43,381 nt of DNA from Pseudomonadota bacterium (GTDB taxonomy: Bacteria > Desulfobacterota > Binatia > Binatales > Binataceae): the NCBI GenBank assembly GCA_021324455.1, contig JAJPJA010000117.1:1-43381 (forward strand), given 5' to 3'. The translations under genes were made by a program, and so were the position numbers. The notes below the pieces were generated by a model. It made no database searches, was not told where the DNA came from, and saw nothing but the letters and a program-made list of their open reading frames with translations. Numbering within the stretch: position 1 is the stretch's first letter; each line of letters starts with the position of its first letter. Below, one piece after another: positions 8,357-17,167 of the stretch.

Positions 8357-9136
8357 CTACTTTTTGTCCGAATCGTCGCCGTCGGGAAAGATATCGCGCC
8401 AGATTTTCGGATCTTCGACCAGGCGCGGCAGATTGCCGCCCTGGGCCGCGCCGCGCTCCCAGGTATCGAAATGCAGCAGCTTGCGCGGCGGAAGCCGCTC
8501 GGCCCATCCGGCGGTCTCCAGAATCGGGCGCGCGGGAAACGAATCGACATAGCCGATACACAGATAGGCGATCGGGATGACAGCTTTGGGTATGCCGAAG
8601 ATCTGGCGCAGGACCTCGTTGCGCAGAATACTCACCCATCCGACGCCCAAACCCTCCACCCGCGCCGCCAGCCACAGATTTTCGATCGCGAGACAGGTCG
8701 AATAGATCTCGACTTCTCTGATTGCGGTCTTGCCCAGCACGCCCGGTCCGAAACGGTCGGGCTCGCACGTGACGATCAGATTGAGCGCGGATTCGACGAT
8801 TCCCTCGAGCTTGAGCGAGAGGAACTTGTCGCGGCGCTTGCCGGTAAATTGTCCGGCGTTGTGCAGCCGCTCCTCCTCGAACAGCCGCTTGACCTCGCGC
8901 CGGAGCTCCATGTCGCGCACGATGATAAAATCCCACGGCTGCGTGAATCCGACGCTGCCCGCATGATGGGCCGCGACCAGAATCCGCGCCAGCACCTCGT
9001 CGGGCACCGGATCGGGACGGAATTCGCGCATGTCGCGCCGGCGGAAAATCGCTTCGTAAAGCCCGCGCCGTATCTCCAGCGGCAGCCGGTTGCTTTCGAT
9101 ATCGGGCTGAAAAGCGACGTTGCCCTCGATGTCCAT
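8357..9136 (-). CDS. bluB: 5,6-dimethylbenzimidazole synthase (nitroreductase family)
   Basis: BluB destroys reduced FMN with oxygen to give 5,6-dimethylbenzimidazole, the lower ligand of vitamin B12. The 259-residue protein shows BluB rather than generic nitroreductase features: RRRDMREFRPDPVPDEVL near residue 33, AHHAGSVGFTQPWDFI, and the C-terminal GLGVGWVSIL, which carries the conserved Ser region. After the nitroreductase domain, GYVDSFPARPILETAGW is also a usual BluB segment. It is the first gene of a three-gene minus-strand operon. Its presence beside cbiA and btuFCD suggests that an aerobic organism attaches DMB to imported or internally made corrinoids. Confidence 0.88.
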   Translation of the reverse strand: MDIEGNVAFQPDIESNRLPLEIRRGLYEAIFRRRDMREFRPDPVPDEVLARILVAAHHAGSVGFTQPWDFIIVRDMELRREVKRLFEEERLHNAGQFTGKRRDKFLSLKLEGIVESALNLIVTCEPDRFGPGVLGKTAIREVEIYSTCLAIENLWLAARVEGLGVGWVSILRNEVLRQIFGIPKAVIPIAYLCIGYVDSFPARPILETAGWAERLPPRKLLHFDTWERGAAQGGNLPRLVEDPKIWRDIFPDGDDSDKK

Positions 9137-9305
9137 CCATTAAGCTTTGCCTGCCAGCCCCCGCTGGTCAATCCAAAGCCTGAGGTCCCGAAAGATTCGG
9201 CGGGCTCAACGCGGAGCGGCTGAGTTGCCGGCGTCCATCAATCAGCGGGTCAGCATTTTATGCGGCCGCCATTGCCGTCAGAAGGAAACAGGCCTTGGCG
9301 GTTAT

Positions 9306-11633
9306 TCACAGTCCGATCTGCACGATGGTGGCGCCGGCGCCGCCGGACTGGGGCTCGGCTTCATGAAAACCGGTGCAGTAGGGGGACGTGCTCAGGTATT
9401 CGTGCACGGCGCGGCGCAGCGCTCCGGAACCGACGCCGTGGATCACGCGCACTTCGGACTGGTTGGTCAGGTAGGCCTGGTCGAGGAATTCCTCCAGGCG
9501 GCGCAAGGCGTCGGGCGCGCGCATCCCGATCAGGTTGACCTCCGCCGCTGTGCTGCGCGGGGCGCTGACGGTGACCGCGGCGGGAGCGGGCGTTTTGGGC
9601 CGATGGCGGGCGCGGCGCAGACGTCCGGGGGCGACTTCGATGCGCAAACCGCCGCGTCCAATCACGGCCTTTTCGGGTTCGATCGCAAGCAGCTCGCCCT
9701 GGATATCGGAATCGGCCAATTCGACCAAATCGCCGGGCTTAAGCGGCGTCGCGTCGGCCGGTTCGACCGGCGCTTCCGGCGCCAGTTGACCGATTTGGCC
9801 GGCGGCGCGCTCCACGAACTGACGCACCTCGGCGCGCGGACGCCGCGAGCTTTTCAGCTCCGCCATCAGACGCCCCGCTTCGCGATTGAAATCCGCCGTC
9901 AGGCGGCGGAACTCGGCGCGGATGTGGTCGCGCTCCGCCGCCGCGCGCGCGGTCATCTCCTGCGCCGCGCGCAGCGCCGCCTGATGCGCCTGTTCGCGCT
10001 GATGCTCGCGGGCGCGGCTCTCCTCGAACTGGCGCGCCAGTTGATCGCGCTGCGCTTCCAGCCGGCGCAGCGCATCTTCAAGCTCGGCGCTGCCGGCGGG
10101 ACGCGCCTGATGCGCCGCCTGGATGATCTCGGACGGCAGCCCCAGCCGTTCGGCCACCGCCAGGCCGAAGCTCTGGCCGATGGTATGCGGCCGGATGGTG
10201 AATCGCGGCGTCAGGTTGCGCTCGTCGAAATCGACCGCGGCGCTTTCCAGATCGGCGCCGCTGTACGCATAAAGCTTGACCGCGGTTGAATGTGTCGCGA
10301 TTGCAAAGACGCATCGCCGCACCGCCAAATACCTGATCAGACCGATCGTAAGCGCGCCGCCTTCGGCCGGATCCGTTCCCGCACCGGGCTCGTCCAAAAT
10401 AACCAGGGCGGGTTCCTTCAGATCGCGCATCATCCCGGCCAGATTGGCGATATGAGCCGAGAACGTGGACAGGTCGGCTTCGATCGATTGCTCGTCGCCG
10501 ATATCGGCGCAGATGCTGCGAAACGCCATCAGGCGGGTGCCGTGCTCCGCCGGAATCATTACACCGCTTTGGGCCATCAGGCAGAGCAGGCCGATAGTTT
10601 TGAGCGCGACCGTTTTGCCCCCGGTGTTGGGACCGGAGATTACGATTCCATGCCGATCGGGCGCGATCTCCAAATCAATCGGCACCACCGCGCGCCCACT
10701 GGCCATCAGCAGCGGATGGCGCGCGCCGGCCAGCCGGATACCGCTATCCGCAATTTCCGGCTCCACGCATCGATAGCGTTCGGCGAACGCGGCGCGCGCG
10801 TTGAGCGCGTCCAGCGCCACCATCGCGTCGTACGTGATGCGCAACTGCGGTAGGTAGCTGCGCACCATCGAAGTGAGCTGCCCCAGAATGCGCCGTTCTT
10901 CGGCTTCGACCTCGCGCTCGATCATCATCAGGCGGTTGTTGAGCTCCACCGCCCACAGCGGCTCCACGAACAGGGTCTCGCCGGAGACCGAACGATCCTG
11001 CACGATTCCTTCCAGCCGCTCGGCGTAGTTCGGTTTCATCGGCAGCACGAAGCGGCGGTTGCGCACCGTGACGAGGTGGTCGGTGAGAAACGGCTGCATC
11101 CCGGTCTGATCGAGCATGCGGCCCAACCGCTGCTCCAATTCGGCGCGTTCGTCGCGCAGCCGCGTGCGCAGGCGCTTGAGCTCGCGGCTGGCGTCATCAA
11201 GCAGTCCGCCGTCATCAGCCAGGGCTTTGAGCAGGGCGTCGGCCAGTTCCTTGGGCGCGAGCAGCGACGCCGCCAATCCAGCCACCGCGGGAAAGCGTTC
11301 GCTGCGCGATCGCAAAAACGCCTCGACATGGCGCGCCGCGAGCACAAACTGGCGGATGTCGAGCAGCGATTTGCCGTCGAGCGTGGCCCCCTCCATCGCG
11401 GCCACGCCGAACAGCCGCGTCTGATCCCTGAATTCACCGATCGGTATCGAGCCGGCGTGGGCGCGCAATTCGACCAGCTCGGCGGTCGCGCGCAGAGAGG
11501 CGCGGACTTCGCCGGGATCGGTTGCGGGCGCGATGCTTTCGACCCGGCGCCGGCCCGGCTCGGAGACCGCCAGCGCGGTAATCAGCGCGAGGACCTTGTC
11601 GAATTCCAGCGCTCTAAGGTCGCGGGTTCGCAT
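9306..11633 (-). CDS. mutS2: Endonuclease MutS2
   Basis: MutS2 is a MutS homologue without the mismatch-recognition domain; it acts against recombination and at stalled or collided ribosomes. Here are the core/lever region (about residues 1-320), Walker A GPNTGGKT near 334, Walker B LVILDEPGAGTDP, a long Arg/Glu/Gln-rich coiled coil around 500-620, a KOW-like segment (PGDLVELADS), and a C-terminal Smr nuclease domain from about 700, with VNLIGMRAPDALRRLEEFLD and VRVIHGVGSGALR. The ATG at 11633 gives the typical opening MRTRDLRALEFDKVL (775 residues); a GTG at 11663 would add ten residues. It stands alone and is divergent from the carboxylase gene. Confidence 0.96.
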   Translation of the reverse strand: MRTRDLRALEFDKVLALITALAVSEPGRRRVESIAPATDPGEVRASLRATAELVELRAHAGSIPIGEFRDQTRLFGVAAMEGATLDGKSLLDIRQFVLAARHVEAFLRSRSERFPAVAGLAASLLAPKELADALLKALADDGGLLDDASRELKRLRTRLRDERAELEQRLGRMLDQTGMQPFLTDHLVTVRNRRFVLPMKPNYAERLEGIVQDRSVSGETLFVEPLWAVELNNRLMMIEREVEAEERRILGQLTSMVRSYLPQLRITYDAMVALDALNARAAFAERYRCVEPEIADSGIRLAGARHPLLMASGRAVVPIDLEIAPDRHGIVISGPNTGGKTVALKTIGLLCLMAQSGVMIPAEHGTRLMAFRSICADIGDEQSIEADLSTFSAHIANLAGMMRDLKEPALVILDEPGAGTDPAEGGALTIGLIRYLAVRRCVFAIATHSTAVKLYAYSGADLESAAVDFDERNLTPRFTIRPHTIGQSFGLAVAERLGLPSEIIQAAHQARPAGSAELEDALRRLEAQRDQLARQFEESRAREHQREQAHQAALRAAQEMTARAAAERDHIRAEFRRLTADFNREAGRLMAELKSSRRPRAEVRQFVERAAGQIGQLAPEAPVEPADATPLKPGDLVELADSDIQGELLAIEPEKAVIGRGGLRIEVAPGRLRRARHRPKTPAPAAVTVSAPRSTAAEVNLIGMRAPDALRRLEEFLDQAYLTNQSEVRVIHGVGSGALRRAVHEYLSTSPYCTGFHEAEPQSGGAGATIVQIGL

Positions 11634-11684
11634 CGCGCAATACGACAGGCTTGCTCGGGGCACCCCAAGGAATACAGATAGACA

Positions 11685-11693
11685 TGTGGATAA
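11685..11693 (-). promoter_or_regulatory. Perfect DnaA-box sequence
   Basis: TGTGGATAA is the exact reverse complement of the DnaA box TTATCCACA. It lies in the gap between the divergent mutS2 and carboxylase starts. A single 9-mer can occur by chance, and no cluster surrounds it. Confidence 0.35.
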
Positions 11694-11733
11694 AATCTAG
11701 CGCAACCACGCGCTTTACGGCAGCAGGCGGACG

Positions 11734-13344
11734 ATGGAACGAATCGAATCACGGGTGAATACCGGCAGCGAGGATTTCCGGCGCAATCGCGCGGTGATGG
11801 AGGACGCGGTGGCGCATCTGCGCGCGCGCGTCGAAGCGGCGCGGCTGGGCGGTCCGCCCGAGGCGCGCACGCGGCATACGCAGCGCGGCAAGCTGCTGGT
11901 GCGCGAGCGCATCCGCCGCCTGCTCGATCCCGGCACCCCCTTTTTGGAATTGTCGCCGCTGGCCGCCAATGGCATGTACGACGACGAAGCGCCCGGGTCG
12001 GGACTGGTGACCGGAATCGGCCGCCTGATGGGGCGCGAGGCGGTGGTGGTCGCCAACGACGCCACAGTCAAAGGCGGCACCTATTATCCGATTACGGTCA
12101 AGAAGCATCTGCGGGCCCAGGAAATCGCGCTGGAAAACCGCTTGCCCTGTGTTTACCTGGTCGATTCGGGCGGCGCGTTCCTGCCCATGCAGGCCGAGGT
12201 GTTTCCCGACCGCGACCACTTCGGACGTATCTTCTATAATCAGGCGCGCATGTCCGCCGCCGGCATCGCGCAGATCGCGGTCGTGATGGGATCGTGCACG
12301 GCGGGCGGCGCCTACGTGCCCGCGATGTGCGACGAAAACATCATCGTCAAGGAACAGGGCACCATCTTCCTGGCGGGACCGCCGCTGGTGCGCGCCGCCA
12401 CCGGCGAGGAAGTCAGCGCCGAGGAGTTGGGCGGCGGCGACGTCCATACCAGGTTGTCGGGCGTCAGCGACCATCTGGCGGAGAACGACGACCATGCCCT
12501 GGAGATCGCGCGCTCAATTGCCGAGAGCCTGCCGCGTCCCCAGCTGGAGGCGCCGGAGCAGGCGGAGCCCGAGGATCCCTATTACGATCCGGCCGAGCTG
12601 TATGGAATCGTATCGGCGGATACGCGCAAGCCTTACGATGTGCGCGAAGTGATTGCGCGGCTTGTGGATGGCAGCCGGATGCATGAGTTCAAGCCGCGCT
12701 ACGGCCCCACGCTGGTGACGGGCTTCGCGCGGCTGTTCGGCTATCACGTCGGCATCATCGCCAACAACGGCGTGCTGTTCAGCGAATCGGCGCTGAAGGC
12801 GACCCATTTCATCGAACTGTGCTGCCAGCGCCGCATCCCGCTGATTTTTCTGCAGAACATCACCGGCTTTATCGTCGGCAAGCGCTACGAGCAGGGCGGT
12901 ATCGCCAAGGACGGCGCCAAGATGGTCAACGCGGTCGCCAACGCGCAGGTACCCAAGTTCACGGTGATCATCGGAGCGTCCAACGGCGCCGGCAATTACG
13001 GCATGTGCGGGCGCGCCTACAGCCCGCGGCTGCTGTTCATGTGGCCAACGTCGCGCATCTCGGTGATGGGCGGCGAGCAGGCGGCCAATACCCTTCTAAC
13101 CGTGAAACTGGATCAGCTGAAGCGGTCGGGCCAGAGCATGAGCGAGGCGGAGCAGGCCGAGTTTGTGCGTCCGACGCGTGAGAAATACGAGGTGGAATCG
13201 AGCTGCTACTACTCGACCGCGCGCCTGTGGGACGACGGCGTGCTCGACCCGCTGGAAACCCGCGCCGCGCTGGCCCTGGGCATCGCGGCGGCATACAACG
13301 CCCCCATCCCACCCGCCACCAGCTTCGGCGTGGTGCGGATGTGA
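11734..13344 (+). CDS. Acyl-CoA carboxylase carboxyltransferase subunit (MCCB type)
   Basis: The 536-residue protein is a full biotin-dependent carboxyltransferase beta subunit with N and C crotonase-like halves. [13 protein letters not shown] in the first half and [20 protein letters not shown] with [19 protein letters not shown] in the second resemble 3-methylcrotonyl-CoA carboxylase beta (leucine breakdown) more than propionyl-CoA carboxylase. It would move CO2 from a biotin carrier protein to an acyl-CoA. The biotin carboxylase/carrier subunit, acyl-CoA dehydrogenase and enoyl-CoA hydratase genes that usually surround it are absent from the window. Geranyl-CoA or another acyl-CoA is therefore equally possible as substrate. 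The ATG at 11734 has only a weak purine stretch upstream. Confidence 0.93.
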   Translation: MERIESRVNTGSEDFRRNRAVMEDAVAHLRARVEAARLGGPPEARTRHTQRGKLLVRERIRRLLDPGTPFLELSPLAANGMYDDEAPGSGLVTGIGRLMGREAVVVANDATVKGGTYYPITVKKHLRAQEIALENRLPCVYLVDSGGAFLPMQAEVFPDRDHFGRIFYNQARMSAAGIAQIAVVMGSCTAGGAYVPAMCDENIIVKEQGTIFLAGPPLVRAATGEEVSAEELGGGDVHTRLSGVSDHLAENDDHALEIARSIAESLPRPQLEAPEQAEPEDPYYDPAELYGIVSADTRKPYDVREVIARLVDGSRMHEFKPRYGPTLVTGFARLFGYHVGIIANNGVLFSESALKATHFIELCCQRRIPLIFLQNITGFIVGKRYEQGGIAKDGAKMVNAVANAQVPKFTVIIGASNGAGNYGMCGRAYSPRLLFMWPTSRISVMGGEQAANTLLTVKLDQLKRSGQSMSEAEQAEFVRPTREKYEVESSCYYSTARLWDDGVLDPLETRAALALGIAAAYNAPIPPATSFGVVRM

Positions 13345-13396
13345 GCGCATGTATTTCGGTCGGCGCGATCGCGCCCCCGCGGCTGCAACGTCTACC

Positions 13397-13423
13397 GGCC
13401 TGCCGGCGCGGTGCCGGCGGGCC
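13397..13423 (+). terminator. GC-rich hairpin after the carboxylase gene
   Basis: GGCCTGCCGGC (13397-13407) pairs with GCCGGCGGGCC (13413-13423) over 11 bases with one G-T pair and a 5-base loop. It lies 52 bases after the stop. The following CTTTGCGG is only slightly T-rich, so termination by this hairpin alone is uncertain. Confidence 0.45.
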
Positions 13424-13520
13424 CTTTGCGGGTGGCTTCCCGTGTCCGGTTGAAACCGATATAAATGTCCGGATTAATTCGCCACCATCCCTGTGGTTTG
13501 CCCAAACGAGGTGAGGCTTT

Positions 13521-13880
13521 ATGCCCTGGACGATAACCCGCCTGTGCATCGATTGTGTCGACACCGGATGCGTCAGTGTCTGCCCGGTCGATTGCATCTA
13601 CGAGTATGTCGGTGAGGACAAAGCGAAGTTCCCCAACATGCTCTACATCAATCCCGACGAATGTATCGATTGCGGCGCCTGTGAGCCGGAATGCCCCTGG
13701 CAGGCGATTTTCGAAGAACCGGCTGTGCCCGACGTGTTCAAGGACGATATCGCGCTGAACCATGCAACGGTCGATCAGGCCGATTCATTCAAAGTCAAGC
13801 AGCACGAGGCCAAGGAGCAGCCCACTCCCGAGCAGGTGGCCGCGAACAAACAGAAGTGGGGTTACGATCCCAACGCGTGA
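13521..13880 (+). CDS. fdxA: 7Fe-type ferredoxin (3Fe-4S plus 4Fe-4S)
   Basis: This is a small cytoplasmic electron carrier of 119 residues. Cys9, Cys12, Cys17, Cys21-Pro and Cys25 form the first half of the motif, with the wider spacing of FdxA/Azotobacter FdI ferredoxins. [12 protein letters not shown] supplies the second half. By analogy Cys9, Cys17 and the last Cys bind a 3Fe-4S cluster, and the others a 4Fe-4S cluster. The C-terminal tail of about 40 residues is charged and typical of the group. GAGGTGAGG at 13508-13516 is a good ribosome site for the ATG. A weak promoter candidate is TTGAAA (13450) with TTAATT (13474). The redox partner is not indicated by the neighbours. Confidence 0.95.
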   Translation: MPWTITRLCIDCVDTGCVSVCPVDCIYEYVGEDKAKFPNMLYINPDECIDCGACEPECPWQAIFEEPAVPDVFKDDIALNHATVDQADSFKVKQHEAKEQPTPEQVAANKQKWGYDPNA

Positions 13881-13906
13881 GCGGGCGCGGGTCCGAAAAA
13901 GCGCCA

Positions 13907-13966
13907 AACCGGCACGGACGCCGCCGCTGCCGCACATCTGCCGCAGCGCCGCCATCCGTGCCGGTT
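13907..13966 (-). terminator. Long inverted repeat between convergent fdxA and jag
   Basis: AACCGGCACGGA (13907-13918) and TCCGTGCCGGTT (13955-13966) are perfect 12-base arms, and the interior can pair further (GCTGC with GCAGC). Read on the minus strand, a run of five T follows a few bases after the stem (13896-13900), as in a terminator for the rpmH-jag operon. On the plus strand it could also end fdxA transcripts, without a T tail. Confidence 0.55.
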
Positions 13967-14139
13967 GTGCTTCCACGGTTCGGTTGCGAAAAACGCTAAG
14001 GCCGGGATGGATAGGGGAGCAGCGGTGTTAATCGGCTTGCCTGCCTGTGAATCACAAGCGCAGGCTGGTCCAATGGCATCAGGCACCTTCACCCTGACAA
14101 TCTCCCGCGGAAAAATGTGGGAGAGGGGACCGGAGGCGG

Positions 14140-15135
14140 TCAGACGATACGTTTCTGGCCGTGTTTGAAACCGCCCTGCTGACCCGGGGCTTCGCGCGGT
14201 TCGCGCGGATGCCGCCGTTGCTGGCCCCGCTCGCCATTGCCGCGAATGGTTTCCGTCGGCACGATTTCCAGCGCGCGCATGTAGCCGTTGCCCACCGACC
14301 GCGTGGTGATCAACGGGTCGTCCTTGAGCGCTAAATGGACGATGCGCCGGTCGCGCGGCGGCATCGGCTCGAGCGCGACGGTCTTGCGCTCGCGCTTGGC
14401 CCGCTCACCCATCGCCAGCGCCATGCGCTCCAACTGCTGGCCGCGGCGGGCCCGATACGCCGCGACGTCCAAAGTTACCGGAGCCGAATCCTTGATCCGG
14501 CGGGCGACCAGGCGGTTGATGAGATACTCCAGCGCGTCGAGGGTCTGGCCGTGGCGGCCGATCAAAATCCCCGAGCCGTCACCCTTGATATCGATATGGA
14601 TCGATTCATTGTCGGCGGACAGCACGGTTTCGGCCTTCTCCCCCATAAGGTCGAGGATTTCCTTGACCAGCCTCAACGCTTCCCGGCTTTGCTCCTCGAG
14701 GTCGGCGCTGCGGCGGCCCGGACCGGCGTCGGCCTCTTCCGCCTGAGGCTCGACCGGTTCGAACGTCTCCACAGGCTCGGCAATCACCTCCTGAGCCCGG
14801 GAGAAATCTTCGCGCGGCGCTGCGGCCGGCTGAGTGGGACGCGGCGGTTCGGGCGCCGTGCGGGTGAGGGTGATCTCGGCGGCGCGGACGGTAATGGTCT
14901 CGCGCCGCGCCGGGGCTGGCGGCGGCGAGGCGACCTCGCTGCGCGCGGCCTCCGGAGCGTTGCGCCTTACCCGTACACGGGCGGGGCGGGCACCCAGCCC
15001 CAGCAGGCCCGAGCGGGGCGTGGCCAGTACTTCGATGGAAACGTCGGCTTCTTCGGCGCCGAGCTGGGCCAGCGCTTCGCGAATCGCCGCCTCGACGCTG
15101 GCGCCTTCGGTTTCGATGTAATCGTTGGGGGTCAT
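14140..15135 (-). CDS. jag: Jag / KhpB-type RNA-binding protein (SpoIIIJ-associated)
   Basis: A Jag_N domain occupies the first 55 or so residues (EGASVEAAIREALAQLG ... SGLLGLGARPARVRV). A long Pro/Ala/Glu-rich linker runs to about 150. A KH domain follows, with ILIGRHGQTLDALEYLINR, and then an R3H domain from about 245, with RRIVHLALKDDPLITTRSVG. The tail is basic, Gln/Arg rich and disordered. Jag/KhpB binds RNA and is linked to cell division and envelope control in Gram-positives; its role elsewhere is less clear. The ATG overlaps the yidC stop (ATGA), the usual genomic partnership. It is the last gene of the rpmH-rnpA-yidD-yidC-jag operon. Confidence 0.95.
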   Translation of the reverse strand: MTPNDYIETEGASVEAAIREALAQLGAEEADVSIEVLATPRSGLLGLGARPARVRVRRNAPEAARSEVASPPPAPARRETITVRAAEITLTRTAPEPPRPTQPAAAPREDFSRAQEVIAEPVETFEPVEPQAEEADAGPGRRSADLEEQSREALRLVKEILDLMGEKAETVLSADNESIHIDIKGDGSGILIGRHGQTLDALEYLINRLVARRIKDSAPVTLDVAAYRARRGQQLERMALAMGERAKRERKTVALEPMPPRDRRIVHLALKDDPLITTRSVGNGYMRALEIVPTETIRGNGERGQQRRHPREPREAPGQQGGFKHGQKRIV

Positions 15136-16802
15136 GCGTTAGCTGGACTGAGCTGTTTGAATTCGCGGTTGAGAACGTATTGCTGGGCGATCCCCAGGGC
15201 GTTGGAGCAGAAATAGTACAGCGTGAGCCCGGCGGGGAAATTAAGGAACATGATGGTAAACACCAGCGGCATCAGCATCATCATCTGGCGCTGGCTGGGA
15301 TCGGGCGGCTGCGGCGTCATTTTCTGCTGAAAGTAGGTACTGATGCCCATCAGCAGGACCAGCACCGGAATTCCGCCGCAGGGCAGGAACGGCAGCTTGG
15401 GAATAAACGGTACCCGCAGGCATTCGGGCGCCGACAGATCGGTAATCCAGCCCACGAACGGCGCATGCCGCAGCTCCACCGCGTTGAGCAACGCCTCGTA
15501 CAAACCGATGAAAATCGGCAACTGGAGCAGCATCGGCAGGCATCCGCCGAGCGGATTGACATGGTTGCGCTTGTACAGGTCAACCATCTCGCGATTGAGC
15601 CGGTCGCGGTCGTCCTTGAATTTCTCGCGCATCCGTTCGACCTGCGGCTGCAGCCGCTGCAGACGCATCATCGAGCGTTGGCTCTTGATTGACATGGGCA
15701 GGAAAGCCACCCGGATCGCCACAGTGAGCAGGATTATATCGACACCCCAATTGGGCGCGATGTAGTGAAATAACTTAAGCGCGCGCAAGAACGCAAGCGC
15801 CAGAATTCCGGTCCAGCCGAAGTCGATGGCACGGCTGAGCGCAGGGTTGACCTCTTCCAGCGTGGTCAGATTCTTGGGCCCCATGTAGACCTGCGTGCTC
15901 ACCCGCATCGTGCCGTCCACCGGCCTGGCCGCCAGCATCACCGCCGCTGTCGCCTCCGAGCCGTTATAATTCATCTCCACGGTTCCCTGGCGCGGACTGA
16001 CCGGAAGAAACACGCTCAGGAAATAGCGGTCGCCGAAACCGGCGTATGTGATCTCGCCCTTGAGCGGCTGCACCCCCTTGCGCAGCGCCTTTTCCGCGTC
16101 CACCGCGGTTTTGTGGTTGACCAGCGCCTGGATCTCGGGGATGTCGTAGTATCCGGCATGGGCGTTGAGCGGCTGGCTCATGTCCAGTCCGACGGCGCGC
16201 ACCTCGCCCGGCGCTCCGGTTACGGCGGCGTCAAGGTTGAAAACGTAGCCGCTGCCGCTCAGGTCAACCGTCTTGACCAGCTTCAGGCCGGATACGGAGG
16301 CGGTGAAGGTGATCCGCCCTTTTTCAAGATCATGCAGCGAGATCCGATCCGGCGCGTCGGTCTGGTAATTGACGTTGGCGTCATCAAGGGTACCGTGCCG
16401 GGTTTGCGCCACCAGCCCGAGCGGCCATCGGCCGCCAGGGGCGCGCGTCACCAATTCCAGCAAGGGACTGTCGGGTTGAGCGGTTTCGCGGAATTTCTTC
16501 AGCTTGAGGCTGAGCAGCCGCCCGCCATGCGTGGTAAATTTCGCCGCGAACGCCTCGGTCTCGACCTCAATTACGCGCACCGGCGCATGATCGGTGGAGG
16601 CCGGCGCCAGCGCCGTCGAGGGCATCGCAGGCGGCGGCAAGGCAGCCGGAGCGGGCGACGCCTCCGCTTCGGGACTGACGGATTTGGTTTCGGTCTGCGC
16701 GGTCTGTTCCTTGGGCGGATAGAGCCGTTTCAAGACCAGTTCCTGATAGGCGAAAACCGCCGCCAAAGAGAGTATGACCGCGATTAATAGTCTGGTGTCC
16801 AA
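15132..16802 (-). CDS. yidC: Membrane protein insertase YidC
   Basis: YidC inserts membrane proteins into the inner membrane, alone or with Sec. The 556-residue protein has the Gram-negative layout: an N-terminal membrane anchor (residues 1-20), a Pro/Ala-rich linker, a large periplasmic beta-sandwich domain to about 340, and the conserved five-helix Oxa1 core. The core includes RVAFLPMSIKSQRSMMRLQ and NHVNPLGGCLPMLLQLPIFI. The start is TTG at 16802 with AAGGAG four bases upstream; this overlaps the end of yidD by 19 bases. The stop overlaps the jag ATG. Confidence 0.97.
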   Translation of the reverse strand: MDTRLLIAVILSLAAVFAYQELVLKRLYPPKEQTAQTETKSVSPEAEASPAPAALPPPAMPSTALAPASTDHAPVRVIEVETEAFAAKFTTHGGRLLSLKLKKFRETAQPDSPLLELVTRAPGGRWPLGLVAQTRHGTLDDANVNYQTDAPDRISLHDLEKGRITFTASVSGLKLVKTVDLSGSGYVFNLDAAVTGAPGEVRAVGLDMSQPLNAHAGYYDIPEIQALVNHKTAVDAEKALRKGVQPLKGEITYAGFGDRYFLSVFLPVSPRQGTVEMNYNGSEATAAVMLAARPVDGTMRVSTQVYMGPKNLTTLEEVNPALSRAIDFGWTGILALAFLRALKLFHYIAPNWGVDIILLTVAIRVAFLPMSIKSQRSMMRLQRLQPQVERMREKFKDDRDRLNREMVDLYKRNHVNPLGGCLPMLLQLPIFIGLYEALLNAVELRHAPFVGWITDLSAPECLRVPFIPKLPFLPCGGIPVLVLLMGISTYFQQKMTPQPPDPSQRQMMMLMPLVFTIMFLNFPAGLTLYYFCSNALGIAQQYVLNREFKQLSPANA

Positions 16803-17167
16803 GGCGCTCCTTTTGAATCAACTGCCGGACCCTTGAAGTCAACGGCCCTTGCCGGGCTGCCGGGTCCGGGCTGGGTGATGGGCGCAACCGGATCGTATCC
16901 GCAGCCGCCCCACGGATGACATCGGGCGAGCCGACGCGCCGCCATGTACGAACCGCGCAACAGCCCATAGCGCAGCAGCGCCAAACGGGCATAATGCGAA
17001 CAACTGGGCTCAAAGCGGCATCCCCAACCGCTGTGCGCGGCCAGCACGGGCGCGATGATTTTGTGGTACCAGGCCAAAATCAGGACCGATACCGCGGCTG
17101 CGGCTGAAACCGGGAGCTCGCGCCCGCCGCCGTCGCGCCGATCAACGTCAGCTGTTATGGCTTTCAT
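16784..17167 (-). CDS. yidD: Membrane protein insertion efficiency factor YidD
   Basis: YidD is a small membrane-associated helper of YidC. The family signature is clear: WYHKIIAPVLAAHSGWGCRF followed by EPSCSHYA and CHPWGGCGYDPV, with the conserved Cys residues. At 127 residues it is longer than the usual 70-85, owing to an N-terminal segment of about 30 residues and a C-terminal Pro/Lys tail. The ATG at 17167 overlaps the rnpA stop as ATGA, and the 3' end overlaps yidC by 19 bases. Confidence 0.95.
   Translation of the reverse strand: MKAITADVDRRDGGGRELPVSAAAAVSVLILAWYHKIIAPVLAAHSGWGCRFEPSCSHYARLALLRYGLLRGSYMAARRLARCHPWGGCGYDPVAPITQPGPGSPARAVDFKGPAVDSKGAPWTPDY

Noticed and set aside
7478..9223. 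Open frame of 581 codons on the plus strand
   Set aside because: It runs antisense to the sulfurtransferase, bluB and the start of pcp, shows no family motifs, and is typical of the long shadow frames in GC-rich DNA.
9302..9310. TTATTCACA, a relaxed DnaA-box match
   Set aside because: It overlaps the mutS2 stop codon, is isolated, and matches only the relaxed consensus.
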